From assembly GCA_903837445.1 (NCBI GenBank), contig CAILUR010000263.1, positions 1 through 15,640 on the forward strand: a stretch of DNA of 15,640 bases. Reading direction: 5' to 3'. Both the position numbers and the translations under genes were made by a program. This DNA is from an uncultured bacterium. Lineage in GTDB: Bacteria; Oederibacteriota; PGYV01; CAILUR01. The notes beneath the pieces were generated by a model. That model was given only the letters and a program-made list of their open reading frames with translations, made no database searches and had not been told where the DNA came from. Below are positions 6,151 to 13,001 of the stretch, piece by piece (position 1 is the stretch's first letter; every line of letters begins with the position of its first letter).

Positions 6151-8082
6151 ATGAAACATACTTTAACTGGAAAAATTATAAAAAAACATCTTGTCTCCGG
6201 AGATCTGAAACCCGGAACAGAATTGGCCATAAAAATAGATCAGACCCTTACTCAGGATGCCACTGGCACTATGGCATATCTTGAATTTTTAAACTTTAAT
6301 CTTCCAAAAATAGCCACAAAACTTTCCGTAAGTTATGTGGACCATAACACACTCCAAGCTGGTTTTGAAAATGCTGATGACCACGCATTTTTGCAGTCAG
6401 TAGCAGAAAAATATGGCCTTTATTTTTCCAAACCAGGAAATGGCATTTGCCATCAGGTGCATTTAGAGCGTTTCGCAAAACCAGGGACCACCCTTATCGG
6501 CTCAGACAGTCACACCCCTACCGCAGGCGGTATTGGCGCCTTGGCAATCGGCGTTGGCGGTTTAGAAATTGCCTCAGCCTTAGCAGGTTATCCCTTTTCT
6601 CTTACTTGCCCAAGCGTAGTAGGAGTCCATCTCACAGGGAAACTTCCCGCTTGGTCCTCAAGCAAAGATGTCATTCTTTATATTTTAAAACTTTTAACCG
6701 TAAAAGGTGGCGTAAATAAAGTTTTTGAATACTTTGGCGATGGAGTAAAATCTTTGTCTGTGCCAGAGCGTGCCACTATCACAAATATGGGAGCAGAACT
6801 CGGAGCCACTTCTTCCATATTTCCCTCAGATATAAATACCAAAGCTTTTCTTTCTGCTTTCGGCAGAGCAAAAGATTATATTGCTATGAGCGCCGATAAA
6901 GACGCAAACTACGAAAGCATCATAGAAATAAATTTATCAAAAATAGAACCCCTGATAGCTATGCCCCATTCGCCAGACATCGTAAAAAGTGTGGCAGAAG
7001 TAAAAGGCATAAAAATAAATCAGGTAGCAGTGGGGAGTTGCACTAATTCTTCCTATAAGGACCTTATGCTTGCTGCCAAAATACTTAAAGGAAAAAAGAT
7101 TCACAAAGAGGTATCTTTTATAGTAGCCCCTGGCTCTAAAACCATTCTCAACGCCCTCATAAAAAATGGCCATCTCTCTTATTTTCTCGAAGCTGGTGCT
7201 AGGATAATAGAATCGGCCTGTGGTCCCTGCATAGGTATGGGACACGCTCCCGCTTCAGGGGCCATTTCTATAAGAACTTTCAACCGCAACTTCAAAGGCC
7301 GTTCTGGCACAGCAGATGCGTCTGTTATGCTCGCAAGCGTTGAGGTAGCTGTTGCCTCCGCTATAAAAGGCGAACTCACCGATCCAAGAACACTGGGGGC
7401 GTATCCAAAATTTCCTGCCTTAATTAACTTTGAAAGTGACACTTCTTTGCTTTTGTCTCCTCTCCCTTTGAAAAAACGAGATGCCATAAAAATTATAATG
7501 GGTCCAAACATAAAACCTTTGCCGACAGCCAAACCTCTTGCCGACAATTTATCTGGTAAAATTCTTATCAAGACAGGACACAACATAACCACCGATGATA
7601 TTATGCCAGCAGGCGCTAAAATTTTACCTTTGCGTTCCAATATTCCTGAAATTTCCAAACATGTCTTTATCAAGCTTGACCCAGAGTTTTATTCCCGTGC
7701 CATTAAAGAAAATGGTGGGTTTATAGTCGGGGGCGACAACTATGGACAAGGGAGTTCCCGCGAGCACGCCGCTTTAGCCCCTCTGCATTTAGGCGTCAAA
7801 GCGGTGATTGTAAAAACTTTTGCTCGCATTCACAAAGCCAATCTTATAAATTTCGGCATTCTACCGCTGGTCTTTGACAATCCAGCCGATTATGAAAAAC
7901 TTTATGCCAATGATTCTCTGGAACTTTTCAATGTGGTCAAGGCTCTACGCGCTGGAAGAAAAATAAAAGCTCGGACCCGTGGCTTGGATTTTGAATTGAT
8001 TTATCAGTTAAGCGAAAGAGAAAAAGAAATCCTCATAGCAGGTGGGAAAATAAACTTTATTAAAAAAGAACTTTCAAAATAA
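6151..8082 (+). CDS. Aconitate hydratase, Aquifex type
   Basis: Isomerises citrate to isocitrate, joining the citrate synthase-like enzyme to isocitrate dehydrogenase. At 643 residues it is shorter than AcnA (about 890) or AcnB and fits the compact 'Aquifex-type' aconitase subfamily. GSDSHTPT (117-124) is the substrate-side motif. The [4Fe-4S] ligands are Cys297 in GSCTNS, and Cys357 and Cys360 in CGPCIGMG. FNRNFKGRSG (377-386) follows. The C-terminal swivel domain carries GGDNYGQGSSREHA (527-540), which includes the active-site Ser536 and Arg537. Isopropylmalate isomerase and homoaconitase are relatives, but those are usually split into two subunits. The gene stands alone, about 760 bases after fumarase beta and divergent from the TetR-family regulator. 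It may therefore be controlled separately from the main cluster. Confidence 0.93.
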   Translation: MKHTLTGKIIKKHLVSGDLKPGTELAIKIDQTLTQDATGTMAYLEFLNFNLPKIATKLSVSYVDHNTLQAGFENADDHAFLQSVAEKYGLYFSKPGNGICHQVHLERFAKPGTTLIGSDSHTPTAGGIGALAIGVGGLEIASALAGYPFSLTCPSVVGVHLTGKLPAWSSSKDVILYILKLLTVKGGVNKVFEYFGDGVKSLSVPERATITNMGAELGATSSIFPSDINTKAFLSAFGRAKDYIAMSADKDANYESIIEINLSKIEPLIAMPHSPDIVKSVAEVKGIKINQVAVGSCTNSSYKDLMLAAKILKGKKIHKEVSFIVAPGSKTILNALIKNGHLSYFLEAGARIIESACGPCIGMGHAPASGAISIRTFNRNFKGRSGTADASVMLASVEVAVASAIKGELTDPRTLGAYPKFPALINFESDTSLLLSPLPLKKRDAIKIIMGPNIKPLPTAKPLADNLSGKILIKTGHNITTDDIMPAGAKILPLRSNIPEISKHVFIKLDPEFYSRAIKENGGFIVGGDNYGQGSSREHAALAPLHLGVKAVIVKTFARIHKANLINFGILPLVFDNPADYEKLYANDSLELFNVVKALRAGRKIKARTRGLDFELIYQLSEREKEILIAGGKINFIKKELSK

Positions 8083-8126
8083 TCTTTTTCAAACCCACTC
8101 CTACTTCCCCAAGCGAGAAAGTAAAA

Positions 8127-9407
8127 TTATTTTTTAAGTATCTGTTCCCGTTCCGGTCCCACTGATACTATCGAGACCTTTACGCCTGAATATTTTTCAA
8201 TAAAAGTTATATAGTTTTTTGCGGCTATGGGAAGATTTTTGTAATTTCTGATTTTTGTTAAATCCTTTTCCCATCCTTTGAGGGTTTCATAAACTGGTTT
8301 GCACTTATATAATTCTTCCCCATCCGCCACAAAAGTATCAATCTTTTTTCCTTTATATGTATAGCTCGTGCATACTTTCAGTTCTTTAAATATGGAAAGC
8401 ACATCTATCTTTGTAAGAATAATATCCGTCAACCCGTTTAGTTCACAAACATATTTTAACGCCACGAGGTCAAGCCAGCCACATCTCCTTGGTCTGCCTG
8501 TAGTGGCGCCGTATTCTCCTCCAGCTTCTCTGGTTTTTTTGCCTTCCATTTCTGGCATTTCAGTCGGCATAGGTCCGTTTCCGACTCTGGTCTGATAGGC
8601 TTTTGTAATTCCCCAAACTTTCTTAATATTTTTATGTGATATACCTGTGCCGGTCATAACTCCGCCAATGGTAGGGTTTGATGAAGTCACAAACGGATAG
8701 GTACCAAAATCTATATCTAACAGGGCGCCCTGAGCCCCCTCAAATAAAACTTTTTTCCCTGCTTTTAAGGCTTTATTTATATCCCCAGCAGTGTCGCTGA
8801 CATATGGTTTTATTATCGCGCCAAACTTTTCCACTTCAGTAATAACATCTTGAATTTTCAAAGCAGGAGCGCCATAAAATTTTTCCAGTAAAAAATTCTT
8901 TTCTTCAAGGTTTTCTTTTACTTTTTCTGCTAAAACCTGTGCGTTAAAAATATCCCTTACTCTTATGCCTGTCCTTGTATATTTATCAGTATAGGCAGGT
9001 CCAATGCCACGGCCTGTAGTCCCGATTTTTTTAGCCCCTTCTTTTTTTCCTTCGCGGGCTTTATCAATTGCTTTATGATATGGCAATACTATATGCGCAT
9101 TCTCACTTATTTTTAAATTTTTTGGAGTTATTTTTATACCTCTTTCTTTAAGTCCATTTATTTCTTCCACTAAACTTCCCAGGTCAATTACCACGCTGTT
9201 GCCAATAATGTTCATTTTTTCAGAATGCAACACTCCTGAAGGAAGCAAATGCATGACATATTTTTTATCCCCCACTATAACCGTATGCCCCGCGTTAGCG
9301 CCTCCTTGATATCTCACGATGACATCATATTTTTCTGAAAAGAGGTCTACTATTTTGCCTTTCCCCTCATCTCCCCACTGCGCCCCTATTATTACATCTG
9401 CTGACAT
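8127..9407 (-). CDS. purA: Adenylosuccinate synthetase
   Basis: Couples IMP and aspartate using GTP, the first committed step of AMP synthesis. The 426-residue length is normal. The P-loop-like WGDEGKGK (11-18) contains the catalytic Asp13, and NAGHT (38-42) contains His41. GTTGRGIGP (129-137), GATTGRPRRCGWLD (300-313), TKID (332-335, guanine recognition) and SVGPER (415-420) complete the set. The start ATG at 9407 has AAGGAGAA seven bases upstream. It is convergent with aconitase with 44 bases between and no clear terminator. It is separated from serA by its own promoter and the serA terminator, so it is probably a single-gene unit. Confidence 0.97.
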   Translation of the reverse strand: MSADVIIGAQWGDEGKGKIVDLFSEKYDVIVRYQGGANAGHTVIVGDKKYVMHLLPSGVLHSEKMNIIGNSVVIDLGSLVEEINGLKERGIKITPKNLKISENAHIVLPYHKAIDKAREGKKEGAKKIGTTGRGIGPAYTDKYTRTGIRVRDIFNAQVLAEKVKENLEEKNFLLEKFYGAPALKIQDVITEVEKFGAIIKPYVSDTAGDINKALKAGKKVLFEGAQGALLDIDFGTYPFVTSSNPTIGGVMTGTGISHKNIKKVWGITKAYQTRVGNGPMPTEMPEMEGKKTREAGGEYGATTGRPRRCGWLDLVALKYVCELNGLTDIILTKIDVLSIFKELKVCTSYTYKGKKIDTFVADGEELYKCKPVYETLKGWEKDLTKIRNYKNLPIAAKNYITFIEKYSGVKVSIVSVGPEREQILKK

Positions 9408-9464
9408 ATGAGTTCTCCTTATGCGTAATCATTTTTATTTCAAGTGTCTTTAGCAACCTTCAAC

Positions 9465-9492
9465 ATTATATATATTTTTTTCCTTATGGCAA
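9465..9492 (-). promoter_or_regulatory. purA: purA promoter
   Basis: On the minus strand TTGCCA (9492-9487) and a perfect TATAAT (9470-9465) are 16 bases apart, matching 11 of 12 consensus positions. The predicted leader is about 50 bases. No purine riboswitch-like fold or PurR-type box was recognised in it. Confidence 0.65.
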
Positions 9493-9578
9493 TGATAATT
9501 TATTCTCCGTTAGGAAGAACTCCCCCCTGCCTTCGCGCAAGCCTTTTTACTTAAAGCCTTTTTGACATCTTCATAAAT

Positions 9579-9610
9579 AAAAAAAAGGGCTGGTTTCCCA
9601 GCCCTTTTTT
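9579..9610 (-). terminator. Intrinsic terminator after serA, possibly bidirectional
   Basis: A seven-base-pair GC-rich stem, GGGCTGG (9587-9593) with CCAGCCC (9598-9604), has a four-base loop. It is flanked by A-rich sequence on the left and six T on the right. On the minus strand it gives a hairpin plus U-run 10 bases after the serA stop. The symmetry allows use in both directions. Confidence 0.85.
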
Positions 9611-9619
9611 AAATCATTA

Positions 9620-11209
9620 TTACAAAGTTATATATTTTATCTCTACCACATTCTCCACGTTTTTAATGCTTTCAATAACATCTTTTGGAACTTCATTGTC
9701 CACAGTCACCACGCCCAGTGCTATTTTGTCCTCTTTATTTCTACCAAGCGCAAAAGAAGCAATGTTTATATTGTTGGTGCCGAGAATCGTTCCCACTCTG
9801 CCGATAATACCCGGTTTGTCGTTATTCTTGTAAAGAATCATATTTTTTTCAGGAGCTATTTCTATTTCAAACTTATCTATCCCAACTATTCTCGCTTCAT
9901 TTTTCACATTTAAAGTTCCAAATACGCGGCGTTTTTCTTTATCCGTCTCGATGGTCACACTTACGAGATTTGGATAATCGCTTACTACTGTCGTGGTTTT
10001 TTCCACCACTTCTATACCGCGCTCTTTAGCGATAGGAAAGGCGTTAACATAATTGGCGCTGTCGCCGACTGCTGGCATAAGCATTCCTTTCACGGCGGCA
10101 ATGGTCAAAAGTTTTAGACTATATTTTGTCACTACCCCGCTATACTCTACAGTCACATTTTTAATATTTCCTTCTATTGTCTGAGCCGCAAAACTTCCCA
10201 GTTTTTCATTCATAGTTAAAAACGGCTGCATTTCACGCAGTATCTCAGGGTCAATAGCCGGAATATTTACAGCATTTTTTATAAGTTTCCCGCGCAACGC
10301 ATCTATCACCTGTTCCACTATAACCCGACCTACACTTTCCTGCGCTTCTACCGTAGAGGCACCTAAATGCGGTACCATCACAATCAAGTTTGGATCCACA
10401 GTAAAGAGCTCGCTATCAAAAGGCGGCTCTTTTTCAAAAACATCAAGTGCGGCCCTTTTAACTTTTCCTGACTTGAGCCCATCTGCGAGATCTTTTTCAT
10501 TAACAATTCCACCCCTGGCGCAGTTGATTATCATAACGCCGTCTTTCATAGTGGCTATTTGCTTGGCTGTTATCATATCTTTTGTCTCTTTGTTTAGCGG
10601 CACATGAAAAGTAATTATGTCCGCTATTTTTATTACTTCGGCTACACTCATAGTTTCAATGCCGAGAGTTTCAGCTTTCTCTTTAGTCATAAAAGGATCA
10701 AAGCCCACAATTTTCATTCCAAACGCCATCATTCTTTTTGACACTTCAGTCCCAATTCTTCCTAGCCCTATGACCCCAAGAGTTTTGCCGTAAAGTTCCA
10801 TTCCTACAAATTTATTTCTGTCCCATTTTTTTGCTTTAAGAGATGCATCAGCCTGCGGTGTGTTTCTTGCCATGCTCATTAAAAGCGCAATGGTCTGCTC
10901 GGCAGTAGACAAGGTATTCGCATCTGGGGTATTCATAACAATTACGCCTTTATTTGTCGCTACCGGAATATCCACATTATCCAAGCCCACGCCTGCTCTG
11001 CCTATTACTTTTAATTTTTTAACTTTTTCCAAAACCTTAGCCGTGACTTTGGAAGCACTTCTAATTATAAGCCCATCATAGTTGACGAGTTCTTCAGCCA
11101 GTTGTTCTTCCGTCATTCCCACTTTCACAGTGGCTTCTATATCTTTTTCCCCTTGTAAAAGTTTTATTGCATCTTCCGCGAGCTTATCACTTACAAGTAT
11201 TTTATACAT
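9620..11209 (-). CDS. serA: D-3-phosphoglycerate dehydrogenase (long, ACT-domain form)
   Basis: First enzyme of serine synthesis, oxidising 3-phosphoglycerate with NAD. The 529 residues follow the long type: substrate and nucleotide domains, an intervening (ASB-type) domain around 315-450 and a C-terminal ACT domain (456-529, with NNDKPG near 462-467) expected to sense serine. The Rossmann motif is GLGRIG (148-153) with Asp171 for NAD. The catalytic set is Arg232 in NCARGG, Glu261 in FEKEPP and His281 in PHLGAS. I place the start at ATG 11209, seven bases after GGGAGG. An in-frame ATG at 11224 would place the start over that ribosome binding site. The gene follows the class V aminotransferase by 29 bases and ends in a strong terminator, so the two form one operon. 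Confidence 0.96.
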   Translation of the reverse strand: MYKILVSDKLAEDAIKLLQGEKDIEATVKVGMTEEQLAEELVNYDGLIIRSASKVTAKVLEKVKKLKVIGRAGVGLDNVDIPVATNKGVIVMNTPDANTLSTAEQTIALLMSMARNTPQADASLKAKKWDRNKFVGMELYGKTLGVIGLGRIGTEVSKRMMAFGMKIVGFDPFMTKEKAETLGIETMSVAEVIKIADIITFHVPLNKETKDMITAKQIATMKDGVMIINCARGGIVNEKDLADGLKSGKVKRAALDVFEKEPPFDSELFTVDPNLIVMVPHLGASTVEAQESVGRVIVEQVIDALRGKLIKNAVNIPAIDPEILREMQPFLTMNEKLGSFAAQTIEGNIKNVTVEYSGVVTKYSLKLLTIAAVKGMLMPAVGDSANYVNAFPIAKERGIEVVEKTTTVVSDYPNLVSVTIETDKEKRRVFGTLNVKNEARIVGIDKFEIEIAPEKNMILYKNNDKPGIIGRVGTILGTNNINIASFALGRNKEDKIALGVVTVDNEVPKDVIESIKNVENVVEIKYITL

Positions 11210-11215
11210 ATTTAC

Positions 11216-11222
11216 GCCTCCC
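11216..11222 (-). promoter_or_regulatory. serA: Ribosome binding site fixing the serA start
   Basis: The minus strand reads GGGAGGC here, seven bases before ATG 11209. It overlaps the alternative ATG at 11224-11222, which therefore cannot be the main start. Confidence 0.8.
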
Positions 11223-11238
11223 ATATTTTTTTAAACGC

Positions 11239-12393
11239 TTAGTATTTTTCTTCTATCAATACTTCCATTGCTTTTTTTACGCCTTTCCCTATTTCAATAT
11301 TGGCACCCATATCTTTGAGAGCCATTTCCGTGGCAGCGACTCCTATTATGGCATCAAACCTATCTGTATAGCCCAGTGTCCCAATACGGAATATCTTGCC
11401 TTCCATTTTTCCCTGTCCGCCTGCCATAGAAATTCCGTAATCATCTCTTATCTTTTTTACCAGGGCTTTTCCATCCAACCCCTCTGGTACCACTACCGAA
11501 CAAAGCACCACTGCTGGATTTTCCGCTGCAAAAAGTTTAAGCCCAAGCGCAGTCATAGCCTCACGCACAGCGCGTGCCAATTTTCTGTGCCTGTCCCATA
11601 TATTTTCTATGCCTTCTTCTTTTATCAATCTCAAGGCCACATTGAGCTGGCATATCAACGAAACCGCAGAGGTCCACGGAGTATCTGGCATTTTTTCTTT
11701 TGTCAGTGCTTTTTCGCTTTTTTTCAAATCAAAATAAAATTTTGGATTTTTGCTGGTTTCTACAAGTTTCCAGGCTTTTTCGCTTGCCGCTACAAAAGCA
11801 AGTCCTGGAGGAATCATAAGCCCTTTCTGCGAACCCACCACTATCATATCCACCGCCCACTTATCCATATAGAAAGGTTGTGCCCCGATTCCACTTATCC
11901 CGTCCACCACAAGCGCAGCTTTATGGTTTACTGTCAATTTTCCAAAAGCTTCAATATCATTATATACTCCTGTCGAGGTTTCATTCAGTGTGGTAAATAC
12001 TGCCACCGCATCAAGATTTTCATCCAACACTTTTTTTAATTCTTCTGGCTTTACAGGATAGCCCCATTCAGATGCTATTTTTACCACATTTACATTATAC
12101 GCTTTCGCAATAGCTTCCCATCTGTCTCCAAAAGCTCCAATAGAGGCGACTATAATTTTTTCTCCCGGACTTGTCATATTTGCCATTGCCGCTTCCATTG
12201 CGCCTGTCCCAGAAGCACTTAGAATATGCACACTTCGTTGTGTACCCAGCACATACTTCATATTGTCCAGAACCTCTGTAAGAATTTTTCTGAACTGAGG
12301 AGTTCTGTGATGCATTACTGGTTTTGCTCCCTCAGCAAGTACTTCTGGTGGAACTTCAGTCGGACCTGGTGCCATAATGTATTTTTTTTTCAT
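11239..12393 (-). CDS. Class V aminotransferase (serine-pyruvate / alanine-glyoxylate type)
   Basis: PLP-dependent aminotransferase of fold type I, 384 residues, the normal size for the AGXT/serine-pyruvate group. PGPTEVPPEV (9-18) is the N-terminal signature, SGTGAMEA (61-68) is the phosphate-binding turn, Asp164 in VVDGISG pairs with the PLP ring, and Lys190 in GSQKGL is the Schiff-base lysine. It is the first gene of an operon with serA. Because a class V aminotransferase next to serA recurs in bacteria and archaea, it may transaminate 3-phosphohydroxypyruvate or hydroxypyruvate in place of SerC, or make glycine from glyoxylate. The sequence alone does not decide between these. AGGGAGG lies nine bases before the ATG. 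The start and a near-consensus promoter upstream are well defined. Confidence 0.93.
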   Translation of the reverse strand: MKKKYIMAPGPTEVPPEVLAEGAKPVMHHRTPQFRKILTEVLDNMKYVLGTQRSVHILSASGTGAMEAAMANMTSPGEKIIVASIGAFGDRWEAIAKAYNVNVVKIASEWGYPVKPEELKKVLDENLDAVAVFTTLNETSTGVYNDIEAFGKLTVNHKAALVVDGISGIGAQPFYMDKWAVDMIVVGSQKGLMIPPGLAFVAASEKAWKLVETSKNPKFYFDLKKSEKALTKEKMPDTPWTSAVSLICQLNVALRLIKEEGIENIWDRHRKLARAVREAMTALGLKLFAAENPAVVLCSVVVPEGLDGKALVKKIRDDYGISMAGGQGKMEGKIFRIGTLGYTDRFDAIIGVAATEMALKDMGANIEIGKGVKKAMEVLIEEKY

Positions 12394-12445
12394 GTTTCTT
12401 TACCTCCCTAAAATTTTATCGGCTTTTAACCGAAATTATCATTTA

Positions 12446-12466
12446 TTTGTGATTTATTTCACTATC
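12446..12466. promoter_or_regulatory. CRP/FNR-like operator, proximal copy
   Basis: Contains TGTGA-N6-TCAC (12448-12463), the half-site layout bound by CRP-family regulators. It is identical over 21 bases to the copy at 12531-12551. Its centre (12455.5) lies about 15 bases downstream of the predicted transcription start of the aminotransferase-serA operon, a repressing position. Confidence 0.6.
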
Positions 12467-12476
12467 TGCAAAAATA

Positions 12477-12505
12477 AGTATACAAAATGGGGTTTAATTT
12501 GTCAA
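12477..12505 (-). promoter_or_regulatory. Promoter of the aminotransferase-serA operon
   Basis: On the minus strand a perfect TTGACA (12505-12500) and TATACT (12482-12477) are exactly 17 bases apart, matching 11 of 12 consensus positions. The start site would be near 12470 with a leader of about 77 bases. A small CGG/CCG hairpin (12420-12432) lies ahead of the ribosome binding site. Confidence 0.85.
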
Positions 12506-12530
12506 CTCTATTATTAATATATTCTTATAC

Positions 12531-12551
12531 TTTGTGATTTATTTCACTATC
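12531..12551. promoter_or_regulatory. CRP/FNR-like operator, distal copy
   Basis: Exact 21-base duplicate of 12446-12466 in the same orientation, with centre 12540.5. That is about 70 bases upstream of the predicted start site, matching the class I activator position known for CRP. Neither copy has relatives elsewhere in the window that I could find. Confidence 0.6.
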
Positions 12552-12557
12552 ATAATC

Positions 12558-12586
12558 AAAAAAAACCGCGGTTTTTACACCGCGGT
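12558..12586 (-). terminator. Intrinsic terminator after the response regulator
   Basis: Two copies of the self-complementary ACCGCGGT (12565-12572 and 12579-12586) form an eight-base-pair stem with a six-base loop. On the minus strand the stem runs into seven or eight U. It starts eight bases after the response regulator stop codon and ends the two-component operon. Confidence 0.85.
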
Positions 12587-12593
12587 GCTATGT

Positions 12594-13001
12594 TTATTTT
12601 TCGTTTTTTCCTATTTTACGCATTTTTACTTTTTCAAATATTTCTTCCACTTTTTCAATAAGTTTTGCTGGGGAAAAGGGTTTTACCACATAAGCATCCG
12701 CTCCACACTTCACCCCTTTTTCTACATCTGCCAACTGGCCTTTTGCGGTCAATAAAATAACTGGGATATTGGTAGTAACTGGATTATTTTTAATATTTGT
12801 GCAGGCTTCAAAGCCATCCATTTCAGCCATCATAACATCCAAAATTACAAGATCAGGTATTATTTTTTCTACTATTTTTATTGCTTCTTTTCCGTTTGTG
12901 GCTGTGTACACCTCAAACGCTTCTGCTAAAGTATCTTGAAGGGCCGAAAGAATAAAAGGTTCATCATCCGCCACCAATATTTTTTTCTTTTCAGTTGTCA
13001 T
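12594..13001 (-). CDS. Single-domain (CheY-like) response regulator
   Basis: A stand-alone receiver domain of 135 residues. The acidic pair is Asp12-Asp13, the phosphoacceptor is Asp55 in LVILDVMM, and the signalling residues are Thr85 and Lys107 in VVKPF. There is no DNA-binding or enzymatic output domain, only a short Lys-rich tail. It must therefore act through protein contacts or pass phosphate onward. Its start overlaps the end of the histidine kinase gene by 11 bases, and its ribosome binding site (AGGAGG) lies inside the kinase gene. This indicates translational coupling and a cognate pair. The downstream target is not in this window. Confidence 0.95.
   Translation of the reverse strand: MTTEKKKILVADDEPFILSALQDTLAEAFEVYTATNGKEAIKIVEKIIPDLVILDVMMAEMDGFEACTNIKNNPVTTNIPVILLTAKGQLADVEKGVKCGADAYVVKPFSPAKLIEKVEEIFEKVKMRKIGKNEK

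Noticed and set aside
8083..8126. Terminator between the convergent aconitase and purA genes
   Set aside because: Only a weak ACTT/AAGT pairing is visible, with no GC-rich stem before a U-run.
11210..11224. Longer serA start at ATG 11224
   Set aside because: The ATG lies over the GGGAGG that serves ATG 11209, and the five extra residues are not typical of SerA.
11167..12039. 290-codon plus-strand reading frame opposite the aminotransferase and the start of serA
   Set aside because: It is antisense to two clearly coding genes and is rich in Phe, Tyr, His and Cys, as expected for a reverse-strand shadow.
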